Assembly: GCA_035565615.1 (NCBI GenBank)
Contig: DATMSB010000004.1
Location: forward strand, 1-17,998
Source of the DNA: Vulgatibacter sp035565615
Lineage (GTDB): Bacteria; Myxococcota; Myxococcia; Myxococcales; Vulgatibacteraceae
Direction of reading: 5' to 3'
DNA: 17,998 nucleotides
The notes under the pieces were generated by a model, which was not told the origin of the DNA, did no database searches, and saw nothing but the letters and a program-made list of their open reading frames with translations. The number at the start of each line of letters is the position of its first letter. The stretch's first letter is position 1. The translations under genes and the position numbers were made by a program. Of the stretch, positions 7,048 to 15,394 are shown in pieces.

Positions 7048-7863
7048 ATGAGCGCATCCGCGTCCGGACAGATCCCGCCGCCGCTGAACGGGGGCGAGGC
7101 GCGCGCTGGCGCCGGAGAGGACCTCATCGTCTTCCGCGATCTCCACAAGTCCTTCGGCCCAAAGGTGATCTACGAGGGGCTGGACCTCGCCATCCGGGAT
7201 CGGGAGACGCTCACGGTGATCGGCGGCTCCGGCACCGGCAAGAGCGTGCTCCTCAAGTGCCTCATCGGCCTGCTCCCGATCGACCGCGGCTCGATCCTCT
7301 TCGACGGCGAGGAGATCTCCGGCGGCACCGAGGAGGACTTCCTCCCGGTGCGGCGCCGCATCGGGATGCTCTTCCAGGGGGCGGCGCTCTTCGACTCGCT
7401 CGACGTGGGCGCGAACGTGGCGTACCCCATCCGCGAGCACTTCCCCGACATGGTCGACGCCGAGGTGGCCGACCGGGTGGCGCACAAGCTGGAGCTGGTG
7501 GGCCTGCCCGGCATCGAGCGGATGCGCCCGGCCGATCTGTCCGGGGGCATGAAGAAGCGGGTGGGGCTCGCCCGCGCCATCGCCATCGATCCGGCCGTGG
7601 TGCTCTACGACGAGCCGACCACGGGGCTGGATCCCATCAACACCCGCCGCATCAACGAGCTCATCATCGAGCTCAACGAGAAGCTCGGCGTCACCTCCGT
7701 GGTGGTGACCCACGACATGCAGTCCGCGTACATGGTCTCGCACCGGATCGCGATGCTCCACGGCAAGCGGATCCTCGCCTGCGGCACCACCGAGGAGATG
7801 CGACGCTCGGAGCTCCCCGAGGTGCAGGCGTTCATGCTGGGCATGGAGACGAGGGAGAGATAG
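7048..7863 (+). CDS. mlaF: MlaF-type ABC transporter ATPase
   Basis: This 271-residue cytoplasmic ATPase powers the MlaE-type permease. All ABC motifs are present: Walker A GGSGTGKS (59-66), Q-loop Q110 in MLFQGAALFDS, signature LSGGMKKR (164-171), Walker B VVLYDEPTTGLDP (184-196) and the switch histidine H222 in VVTHDM. The FQGAALFDSL segment and the MKKRVGLARA signature are typical of MlaF rather than of other importers or exporters. About 25 residues at the N-terminus are low-complexity and variable. ATG 7048 follows the permease stop by 2 nt without a clear Shine-Dalgarno, suggesting translational coupling. The TAG stop is followed at once by the ATG of the MCE gene. Confidence 0.94.
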   Translation: MSASASGQIPPPLNGGEARAGAGEDLIVFRDLHKSFGPKVIYEGLDLAIRDRETLTVIGGSGTGKSVLLKCLIGLLPIDRGSILFDGEEISGGTEEDFLPVRRRIGMLFQGAALFDSLDVGANVAYPIREHFPDMVDAEVADRVAHKLELVGLPGIERMRPADLSGGMKKRVGLARAIAIDPAVVLYDEPTTGLDPINTRRINELIIELNEKLGVTSVVVTHDMQSAYMVSHRIAMLHGKRILACGTTEEMRRSELPEVQAFMLGMETRER

Positions 7864-8979
7864 ATGGATCGCGAGCAGCGCTTCTCGCTCCGGGTCGGGG
7901 CGTTCGTGATCGCCGGCCTGGCGCTCCTGGGTCTGGTCGTCTTCATCTTCGGGGGAGAGCGGGGCTTCTTCAGCCGGCACGTCACCTACACCGCGTCCTT
8001 CCAGTCCATCGACGGGCTGAAGACGGGATCGCCCGTGCGTCTCGCGGGCGTCGAGATCGGCCAGGTGACCAAGATCGCCTTCTACAAGGATCCCGCCGAC
8101 CGCCGCGTGCAGGTGACCATCGACACCATCGCGTCGTACGCCGACCGGATCCGCGCCGACTCCACCGCATCGATCGGCGCCCGCGGCGTCCTCGGCGACA
8201 AGGTGGTCGACCTGTCGCTGGGATCGCCCGACCAGCCGGCGATCCCGCCCGGCGGCGAGATCCGGGCGGGATCCAGCTCCGACTACACCGAGATCATCAA
8301 GAAGGGCGCCGAGGTGATCGACAACACCGTCGCCATCACCTCCGACCTGCGCCAGCTCGTCGCGTCCTACAACACGCCGGAGATGCGCGAGGACGTCGGC
8401 GACGCGGTCGCTGCCGCCCGCGACATCCTCGAGGGGATCCGCTCCGGCGACGGCGCGCTCCACGCGCTGATCTTCGACCCCCGCTCCGGGAACGAGGTGC
8501 GCGAGCTCCTGTCGTCGTCCGCCCGGGTCGCCCGGCGGATCGACACGGTGGTGGCCCGGGTGGACACGGTGCTCGCCCAGGTGGAGCGGGGGGAGGGTGT
8601 GATCGGCGCGATGATCTTCGACGAGAAGGGCAAGCAGGTGGTGCGCGATCTGGGCGTCGCCGCCGCCGAGATCGGCAACCTCGCCGCCGCGGTGCGCACC
8701 GAGAAGGGCAGCCTCCTCCACGGGCTCTTCTACGAGGGAGAGGAGGGCGCGCCGAGCCTCGCCGACGACCTCGGCAGGGCCGCCCGCGAGCTGCGCGAGA
8801 TCGTGGCGCGGGTGAACGCCGGAGACGGCAGCCTGGGCGCGCTCATCAACGATCCCACCGTGTACGAGGACCTCAAGGCGATCCTCGGCAACGTGAAGCG
8901 CAACCGCATCCTCCGGGAGCTGGTCCGCTACTCCATCTCCAAGCAGGACGAGATCGAGCGCTTCGGCAAGAGGCAGTAG
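7864..8979 (+). CDS. mlaD: MCE-domain substrate-binding protein (MlaD-type)
   Basis: This is the periplasmic, inner-membrane-anchored MCE subunit that forms a hexameric ring carrying lipid above MlaE. The 371-residue protein has a short cytoplasmic N-terminus, one membrane helix (about 12-30) and an MCE domain (about 39-120; GLKTGSPVRLAGVEIGQV and GARGVLGDKVVDLSLG are diagnostic). E. coli MlaD has 183 residues, so the extension of about 250 residues, mostly predicted helix, is large. It carries four degenerate copies of a G-x-G-x-L/I-x-x-L/M motif: GDGALHALIFDP (195-206), GEGVIGAMIFDE (243-254), KGSLLHGLFYE (281-291) and GDGSLGALINDP (320-331). Such motifs are known in longer MCE proteins and helical sections of this kind can build tunnels. 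ATG 7864 directly abuts the preceding stop codon. Confidence 0.93.
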   Translation: MDREQRFSLRVGAFVIAGLALLGLVVFIFGGERGFFSRHVTYTASFQSIDGLKTGSPVRLAGVEIGQVTKIAFYKDPADRRVQVTIDTIASYADRIRADSTASIGARGVLGDKVVDLSLGSPDQPAIPPGGEIRAGSSSDYTEIIKKGAEVIDNTVAITSDLRQLVASYNTPEMREDVGDAVAAARDILEGIRSGDGALHALIFDPRSGNEVRELLSSSARVARRIDTVVARVDTVLAQVERGEGVIGAMIFDEKGKQVVRDLGVAAAEIGNLAAAVRTEKGSLLHGLFYEGEEGAPSLADDLGRAARELREIVARVNAGDGSLGALINDPTVYEDLKAILGNVKRNRILRELVRYSISKQDEIERFGKRQ

Positions 8980-8990
8980 GGAGGCCGCGG

Positions 8991-9983
8991 GTGCCTTTCG
9001 ATCGCCCCGATCCCTTCGAACCGCAGGAGGCGCGGCTGCTCCGGCCGCCGCCGGTGGGCGCCCGCCTCCTCCGGCCGCCGGGACCTCCTCCGCCTCCCCC
9101 CGGCCGCCGGCCCTTCGGCACGCTCCTCGGCGACGGCCTGCGCGCGGCGGCCCGGGCCCCCCTGGTGGTCGCCGGCATCTTCGTCTGCCGCACCCTCGAG
9201 GCGGTGGCGGCGCTCGCGCCGCTCCTCTACGTGTGGACCCTCCTCGAAGGGCCGATCGCGCGCGGCGATCCCCTCTCGGCCTTGGCGATTGCCCTCTCGC
9301 CGGCCACCTGGATCGTCCCCGCGGGGATCCTCGTCGCCTGCCTGATCTTCGCCGCGGCCCTCGAGCTGGTGGTGTGGTCGGGCGGGATCGGCGTCCTCGA
9401 TCGGGTGGTCCGCCGGCAGGAGCCCCTCGAGGCGATCGGCACCTTCGCCGCGGGCTTCGGGCCGGCGTTCCCGCGGCTGGTGATCGTCGCCGCCTGCATG
9501 CTCGCCGCCCGCGTCGGCCTAGCGCTCTTCGGCTGGACGCTGGCGCAGTCGGCGGTGGGGGCGGCGCTCGCTGGCGACGGCCCGGGCGTCGCCTTCGTCG
9601 CGGCGGCGGGCCTCTCCCTCGCTGCGGTGGTCGGGATCGCCGGATCGATCTTCCTGCCCATCCTCCACGAGCTGGCGCTGGCCAGGTGCGGCGCCCTCGG
9701 GGAGCCCCCCCTCGCGGCGATCCTCGGTGCGGCGGCGCTGCTCCTGCGCCGCCCGCTCGTCCTCGTGGGGGTGGCCTTCGCGATCGGCCTCGGCACGGGG
9801 GTCGTCGCCGCCAGCACCGGCGTCCCGGTGCAGCTCCTCTTCGAGGGCGGCGTCGGGGTGGCGGTGGCGGTCGCCGCCTCCCAGCTCGTCGCGTTCGCGA
9901 TCGTGGCGTTCGCCTCGGTGGTCCGGCTGGGCGCCTGGGTCTCCGCCGCCCGGGACGCGCAGGCGGCCGAAGGGAGCGCCTGA
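8991..9983 (+). CDS. Multi-pass membrane protein of unknown family
   Basis: I do not recognise this 330-residue protein. The first 45 residues are cytoplasm-like and rich in Pro and Arg, including a run of Pro near 33-38. They are followed by about six strongly hydrophobic segments (roughly 57-82, 101-125, 160-180, 195-225, 240-270 and 280-310). No catalytic or transporter motif stands out. GTG 8991 has a near-perfect AGGGAGG ending 6 nt upstream, which fixes the start and indicates strong translation. It begins 11 nt after the MCE gene and is the last gene before a convergent neighbour, so it is probably co-transcribed and functionally tied to the lipid transporter. No intrinsic terminator is visible in the 102 bp that follow. 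Confidence 0.8.
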   Translation: MPFDRPDPFEPQEARLLRPPPVGARLLRPPGPPPPPPGRRPFGTLLGDGLRAAARAPLVVAGIFVCRTLEAVAALAPLLYVWTLLEGPIARGDPLSALAIALSPATWIVPAGILVACLIFAAALELVVWSGGIGVLDRVVRRQEPLEAIGTFAAGFGPAFPRLVIVAACMLAARVGLALFGWTLAQSAVGAALAGDGPGVAFVAAAGLSLAAVVGIAGSIFLPILHELALARCGALGEPPLAAILGAAALLLRRPLVLVGVAFAIGLGTGVVAASTGVPVQLLFEGGVGVAVAVAASQLVAFAIVAFASVVRLGAWVSAARDAQAAEGSA

Positions 9984-10085
9984 GCCTCGCTCCGGCGCGG
10001 GGCGCTCGACGCAGGTGACGCGCACGCCGACCGGCGCGAGCGCCTACCTGCTCGCATCCCCGCCGCGGCCGGCCGACCGTTGCGA

Positions 10086-13000
10086 TCAGAACCCGAGGCG
10101 CTTCTTCAGCTTCTTGGCCTCGTCGGCCGCCTTCTTCTTCGCGGCCTCCTCGGCGGCCTTCCGCTTCGCCTCGGCCTCCGCCTTCAGCCGGTCGGCCTCG
10201 GCCTTCGCCCGGGCGGCCTGTGCGTCCAGCTCCGCCTTCGCGGCGGCGGCCTTCGCCGCGGCCTCCTGCTCGAGCTGCTCCTTGGCCTCGGCGGCCTTCC
10301 TGGCGCCGCCCTCGCCCAGGAGCCCGTCGACCACCGAGCCCGCCTTGCCGAGCAGGCAGGCCTGGGCGAGCTCCGCGGCGATGCGTCCGCCGTCGGGGCG
10401 CACCTGCGGCCGAGACGCCGGGCCCGTGATCCGCACCGGGATCACCGGGTTCCGGCTCGCCTTGCAGGCGCCGCCGGTGAGCTGCTCCAGGCGCCGGGCC
10501 GCCAGCTCGTAGGTCCCGTCGAGGTGGAGGTCGCCGAAGATCCCGATCGCGCCTCCAAGGGCGACGGGGCTGCCGTCCACCGCGAAGGCCAGGGGCTCCC
10601 GCAGCTCCATCCGCCCGGCGCGGACCTCGAAGCGCGCCGCGAGATCGCGCAGGGGCTCGTCGACGGCGAGGCGATCCTTCACGCCCGGGGGGAGGCCCGA
10701 GAGGTCGCCGAAGACCGCGCGGCTCAGGCCCAGGCCCGAGGTGCGCCCCTCCCGCATGCCGAGGCTTCCCGTCCCGGTGAGGTGCTTCTCGAGATCGACC
10801 CGCTCGGTGCCGACGCCCTCCAGGTCGAGGGCGACGTCGGCCCTTCCCTTGAGGGGGCTGGACCTGCCGGTCTCCTCCTCGATCATGCGGCCCACGTCCA
10901 TGCCGGAGCCGCTCAGCTTGGCGTGGAACGGCATCCGCCCCCGCCAGATCGAGGCCCGGGAACCGTTGGCGGAGAACGAGCCGCCGTAGAGCCGGAAGGT
11001 GGCCTGCTCCACCGAGAGCTCGCCGTCCTCGAGCCGCACCTTGGCGACCACGTCGTCGAGGGTCCTGCCCCCCATCACCAGCCGCCCCGCCCGGAAGTCG
11101 CCGCGGAAGCGGTACTTGCGCAGCTCGGGATCGTCGGCGGGCGGCTCCTTGGGCGGATCCTCCGGCTTCGCCGGCTCCACGCCCCGGAGGGCGTCCAGGT
11201 CGAGGAGGCTCGAGCGCACGGTCGCCGTCACGTCGGGGGCCTCGAGGTTGCGCACGGTCGCCTGGACCGAGAGGTCGCTCCTGCCCAGCCGGGCCCGGAG
11301 CGAGCGCAGATCGAGCGAGACGGTGGCGAGCCTCGAGGGATCGCCCGAGACGCCGACCTCGGCCTCCAGGCTGCCGCCCTTCACCCGCTCCCCCGGGATC
11401 GCCGGGAAGGTGAGGGCGAGCTTCTCCAGGTCCACCGGGTGGACGCGCATGGTGAGATCCCCCGTGCCGTCGGCGGCGAGGGCGCCGGTGGCGGTCATCC
11501 GGAGATCGGCCAGGCGGACGTCGAAACGATCGAAGCGGAAGGAGGATCCCTGCCGGCGGGCGGCGACGTCCACGAGCAGCGGCGTCCCCGCCGCCTTGTC
11601 CATGGCGCCCTCGGCGCGGATCACCGAGCTGCCGGCGTCGACGAGGAGGTCGACGGACAGGTCGCCGGCGGGATCCCCCTTCGCCGCGGCGCGGGCCCTG
11701 GCGCTCCCCTCCACCCGCAGCGAGGGGAGGTCCGCCCGCATCCCGTCGAAGCCGAGATCGACCGCGAAGTCCACCGAGCCCGGCGCGCCCTTCAGGTGCC
11801 CCTTCAGGCTCCCGCTGCCGTCGGCGGTGGCGCCGGCCTTGCGCAGCTCCTCGCCGGCCCGGGGCATGAGCCGCACCAGCCGGTCGAAGGAGAAGGGCGG
11901 GGCGGCGAAGTGAAAGTCGTACCTGGGCGCCGCGAAGTTCTCCACCGTTCCCGACGCCTCCACGAGGAGCTCGTCGAGCTGCAGCCTGGCGCCGCGCAAG
12001 GAGGCCCGGCCGGGCGCCAGCTCGCCGTCGGCGGCGAAGGAGAATGCGGTCCCGGCGGGCTTGGCGATGGCGCCGGGTATGAAGAGGTCGAGGCCGCCGA
12101 GGTCCACCTTGGCGACGAAGGTCTGCCGATCCCGGTCGCCGCTGGCGTCCACGGACAGGGCCATGGCCCCGTCGATGCGGGCACCTTCGGGCAGGCCTGC
12201 GCCGGCCGCCGGGAAGATGGCCAGGATCCGCGCCGGGCGGATGCCGGAGGTGGCGATCGAGAAGTCCTGGAACCGCGGCTCGGTGGACAGGTTCTCGAGG
12301 GCGCCGGAGGCCGTCACCTCCATGCCCGCGGCGCGCAGCTTCGCCTCGTCGATCCGCAGCGACGCCGAGCCGGGATCCGCGCGGAGCCTCGCGTCGAGGC
12401 GGAGCTCGAAGGGATCGCCGCCCTGGAGCCGCAGGGAGTCGACGGCGAGGAAGCCCGCCACCTGGACGGGCCTGCCGTTGGCGAGCTCGGGGATCTCCCA
12501 GTCCGCGGAGACGACCGCGGACTCCACCTTCGCCGGCATCTCCCTGGGCAGGTAGGGCGACAGCGGCCCGAGGTTCACCTGGTCGAGGTGCAGCTTCAGG
12601 TCCGCGATCCGCGGCAGGCCGTCGAGCGCGAGGTCCGCGGGGAGCGGCCCGACCACGGCCGCGAGCTCGAGGTTGGTCGTGTCGCGAAAGAGCGCGCCGG
12701 AGAGCCGGATGGCGATCGGATCGCCGAGGCGGACGTCCCGCATCCGCAGGTCGATCCTGCGGATGTGGCTGGTCGCCGGCTCGCCCGAGGCGGTCTGCCG
12801 ATCCACGAGGACCACCGAGGCATCGGCCACCCGCACCTCGCCGATCGAGACCTGCTGCGCGAGCTCCAGCACTTTGGGGCTCGGCCCGTCGTCCTTCGCC
12901 GGCTCCTTCCTCGCCTGGCGGTCCAGGATGTCCTGGAACGAGAGCGTGCCGTCGGCGGCCCGCTCGATCCTCGCCTCGAGGCCGTCCACGTACACCGCCC

Positions 13001-13334
13001 CCAGCTCGATGCGCTTGCCGAAGGAGAGGATCGCCCGGAGCAGGTTCACGTCGAAGCCGATCGCGCCCACCCTGGCGAGGGGCTCGCCCCCGTCGACCCC
13101 CGCCACCTCGAGCCCCTCGATCCGGGCGCCGAGGGTGGGAAAGAAGCGGGTGTGGATGGCCCCGACCTCGATCTCCCGTCCGAGCTCCTCCTCCAGGGCG
13201 GGCTTCAGACGTTCGACCTGGTCCGCGACCAGGGCGTCGAGATCCACCAGAGCGTAGACGGCGGCGCTCGCTCCGACGAAGAGCAGGGCGAGCGCGGCGA
13301 GGGAGATGGCGACGGTGCGAAGGACGCGCTTCAT
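10086..13334 (-). CDS. AsmA-family protein with charged C-terminal tail
   Basis: This 1082-residue protein has an N-terminal membrane anchor (about 8-30, after MKRVLRT) and an AsmA-like N-terminal domain (about 30-250, including GREIEVGAIHTRFFPTLG). The long middle is made of repeating beta-strand units. An AsmA-type C-terminal region (about 830-1000) includes GTGSLGMREGRTSGLG and PVRITGPASRPQVRPDGG. AsmA-like proteins (TamB, YhdP, YdbH and others) form long periplasmic beta-grooves that pass phospholipids to the outer membrane. That role is inferred here. Residues from about 1011 to the end are almost entirely Ala, Lys, Glu and Arg in heptad-like order and should form a long charged helix, which is not usual for the family. 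ATG 13334 has GAAGAGG about 10 nt upstream. The gene is convergent with the MCE operon and divergent from the kinase gene (169-bp gap). Confidence 0.88.
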   Translation of the reverse strand: MKRVLRTVAISLAALALLFVGASAAVYALVDLDALVADQVERLKPALEEELGREIEVGAIHTRFFPTLGARIEGLEVAGVDGGEPLARVGAIGFDVNLLRAILSFGKRIELGAVYVDGLEARIERAADGTLSFQDILDRQARKEPAKDDGPSPKVLELAQQVSIGEVRVADASVVLVDRQTASGEPATSHIRRIDLRMRDVRLGDPIAIRLSGALFRDTTNLELAAVVGPLPADLALDGLPRIADLKLHLDQVNLGPLSPYLPREMPAKVESAVVSADWEIPELANGRPVQVAGFLAVDSLRLQGGDPFELRLDARLRADPGSASLRIDEAKLRAAGMEVTASGALENLSTEPRFQDFSIATSGIRPARILAIFPAAGAGLPEGARIDGAMALSVDASGDRDRQTFVAKVDLGGLDLFIPGAIAKPAGTAFSFAADGELAPGRASLRGARLQLDELLVEASGTVENFAAPRYDFHFAAPPFSFDRLVRLMPRAGEELRKAGATADGSGSLKGHLKGAPGSVDFAVDLGFDGMRADLPSLRVEGSARARAAAKGDPAGDLSVDLLVDAGSSVIRAEGAMDKAAGTPLLVDVAARRQGSSFRFDRFDVRLADLRMTATGALAADGTGDLTMRVHPVDLEKLALTFPAIPGERVKGGSLEAEVGVSGDPSRLATVSLDLRSLRARLGRSDLSVQATVRNLEAPDVTATVRSSLLDLDALRGVEPAKPEDPPKEPPADDPELRKYRFRGDFRAGRLVMGGRTLDDVVAKVRLEDGELSVEQATFRLYGGSFSANGSRASIWRGRMPFHAKLSGSGMDVGRMIEEETGRSSPLKGRADVALDLEGVGTERVDLEKHLTGTGSLGMREGRTSGLGLSRAVFGDLSGLPPGVKDRLAVDEPLRDLAARFEVRAGRMELREPLAFAVDGSPVALGGAIGIFGDLHLDGTYELAARRLEQLTGGACKASRNPVIPVRITGPASRPQVRPDGGRIAAELAQACLLGKAGSVVDGLLGEGGARKAAEAKEQLEQEAAAKAAAAKAELDAQAARAKAEADRLKAEAEAKRKAAEEAAKKKAADEAKKLKKRLGF

Positions 13335-13503
13335 CGGTGTATGGCCTCTTCTTCACCCACCGGAGGAGGGGGATCGAGGCAGCGTACCCACGCCGGAGCG
13401 CGGTTTCCAGGATCGGGGCCTCGGCCGCCTGGCAGATCGGCGTGGAAAGGCGCGGCGCGTTGTGGTCTGATCGTCCACTCCACGCAGTCGCGAGGCGATC
13501 GTC

Positions 13504-15246
13504 ATGCAGGAGGGCATCCCCCGGGAAGGCCGCTCGCACGCTCGCTGGTCGACCGCCACGTCGCTCACGGTCGTGGCGACGTTCTTCCTGTACTCGCTTA
13601 TCGGCGATCGGGTGTACAGCGTGATGGTCGCCCTCGAGGTCCGCCCCCTGGTCGGCCTCGCCCTCGCCTTCCTGATCCTCTTCGGCGCGAGGGCCGCGCC
13701 CTCGGTCTGGCTGGCCTCCTTCCTGGTCTCGATCGCTCTCTGCGGCGACGGGAGCCGATCCTGCTTCGACGGCGAGGGGCTCCGCTTCGCGACGGCGTCC
13801 GCCTTTCTGATCACGGCCGTGGCCTGGATGGGGGAGTGGGCCTTTCGGAGGTTCGTCCGCCGCTGGAACCCCTTCTCGACCGCCGTCGGCGTCCTGCGCT
13901 TCGCGCTCGTCGCCCTCTGCCTGAGCCTGGTGGGGGGCACCGCGCGCACGCTGCTCCAGCCGCTGTTCGGGGCGCCGATCCCCTCCCCCTTCGGCCGCGA
14001 GCTCCTCGACCACGTCCTGGGCGATCTCGCCTCCTACTTGGTGGCGGTACCGCTCGTCCTCATCCTCGCCAGGGCCCGGCCTCCGCGCCTCGGGGGATTT
14101 CGGGTGGTGGAGTTCGGCGTGCTCTTGGGCCTGATCGTGAGCGTGGCGTGGTTCAGCTTCGGGCCGGCGGGGCCGCTGCCGGCGAGCCAGAACCTCCTCG
14201 TGCTCCTCCTCATCCCGCTGTCGCTCTGGGCGGCGCTGCGCCACGGCCAGTGGGGCGCGGTGATCTCGGTGGTGATCATCATCTCCTTCGCCACGTGGGG
14301 GACGAGGCGGGGGTTCGGCGCCTTCAGCGAGGAGGACGCCTTCCCGGACGCCGACCTGGTGATGAAGGTCTTCGTCCTCGTGATCTCGCTCTCCGCCCAC
14401 GTGCTCGCCAGCGTCCTCGCGGAGCTGGAGCACTCCCGAGAGGTGCTGGAGCATCGGGTGGCCGAGCGCACCAGCGAGCGCGACCGCCTCCTGGTGGAGG
14501 AGCGCGCGGCGAGAGCCGCCGCCGAGGAGTCGATCCTCGTGCGCGACACCTTCCTCTCGGTGGCGTCCCACGAGCTGAAGACGCCGCTCACCTCGCTCCA
14601 GCTCCACCTGCAGAGCATCCTGCGGGCGAGCCGGCTCGGCACCGGGCCGGTGTCCGGGATGCTGGAGCGCAAGATCGAGATGGCCTCCCGGCAGGTGAAG
14701 CGGGTGGCGCTCCTGGTGGACGAGCTCCTGGACGTCTCCCGGATCACCGCCAACCGTCTGGTGATCCAGCCCGAGGAGGTGGACCTGGTGCAGATCGTCC
14801 GCGAGCTCACCCGCCGCTTCGCCGACGACTTCGCCGGCGCGGGGAGCCCGTTCTTCGTGGATCTGGGTGAGCCCATCCTGGGTGACTGGGACGCCCTGCG
14901 GCTCGAGCAGGTGCTCTCGAACCTGATGGCCAACGCCCTCAAGTACGGCGCCGGCAAGCAGATCGAGATCGCGGTGTCGGCCACCGACGACGAGGCGATC
15001 TTCTCGATCCGGGATCACGGCATCGGGATCGCCTCGGGAGATCAGGAGCGGATCTTCGAGCGCTTCCAGCGGGCCGTCGTCCCCGGCAGCCACTATGGCG
15101 GGCTGGGCCTCGGCCTCTGGATCGTGCGGCAGATCGTCCACGCCATGGGGGGGACGGTCGGCGTGCAGAGCCAGCTCGGCGAGGGATCCACCTTCGTGGT
15201 GCGCCTGCCACGGAGCGTCGCCCGGGATCGGAAGGCCACTGCCTGA
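13504..15246 (+). CDS. Membrane sensor histidine kinase (MASE1-like input)
   Basis: The 580-residue kinase has an N-terminal integral membrane region of about eight helices (residues 18-310) resembling the MASE1 sensory domain. A charged coiled-coil linker follows (about 312-345, with the HRVAERTSERDRL type seen after MASE domains). The HisKA dimerisation domain carries the phospho-acceptor H356 in SVASHELKTPLTSLQ. The ATPase domain has N-box NLMANALKYG (473-482, N477), G1 IRDHGIGIA (D504) and G2 GGLGLGLWI. It should autophosphorylate on H356 in response to an unknown signal and pass the phosphate to a response regulator. None is encoded nearby, so it is an orphan within this window. ATG 13504 has GAGG 8 nt upstream. 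It is divergent from the AsmA-like gene, which makes an envelope-related role possible but unproven. Confidence 0.92.
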   Translation: MQEGIPREGRSHARWSTATSLTVVATFFLYSLIGDRVYSVMVALEVRPLVGLALAFLILFGARAAPSVWLASFLVSIALCGDGSRSCFDGEGLRFATASAFLITAVAWMGEWAFRRFVRRWNPFSTAVGVLRFALVALCLSLVGGTARTLLQPLFGAPIPSPFGRELLDHVLGDLASYLVAVPLVLILARARPPRLGGFRVVEFGVLLGLIVSVAWFSFGPAGPLPASQNLLVLLLIPLSLWAALRHGQWGAVISVVIIISFATWGTRRGFGAFSEEDAFPDADLVMKVFVLVISLSAHVLASVLAELEHSREVLEHRVAERTSERDRLLVEERAARAAAEESILVRDTFLSVASHELKTPLTSLQLHLQSILRASRLGTGPVSGMLERKIEMASRQVKRVALLVDELLDVSRITANRLVIQPEEVDLVQIVRELTRRFADDFAGAGSPFFVDLGEPILGDWDALRLEQVLSNLMANALKYGAGKQIEIAVSATDDEAIFSIRDHGIGIASGDQERIFERFQRAVVPGSHYGGLGLGLWIVRQIVHAMGGTVGVQSQLGEGSTFVVRLPRSVARDRKATA

Positions 15247-15394
15247 GGCCTGATCCTCGGTCGGAAGGTGCGGACGGAGGCGCAATCCCCGGCCTGAAGC
15301 CCGCGGGCCGAGGCGGGTCCGAGGGGCTACGGTCCGAGCGGCACGGCTCGCGGGTATCGGCGCGGCGCGGGATGCGTCATCGGCGGCCCCCGCC

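Noticed and set aside
10002..10043. Inverted repeat GCGCTCG/CGAGCGC between the convergent MCE operon and AsmA-like gene
   Set aside because: The 28-bp spacer and absence of a T tract make it compatible with chance in such GC-rich DNA.
10080..14870. A 1596-codon open frame on the plus strand
   Set aside because: It is antisense to the AsmA-like gene and in a wrong frame over the kinase gene, with artefact-like composition.
6916..15285. A 2789-codon open frame on the minus strand
   Set aside because: It runs antisense to five well-supported plus-strand genes and out of frame with the AsmA-like gene. It is low-complexity, Arg/Gly/Pro/His-rich and matches no family, a typical artefact of high GC.
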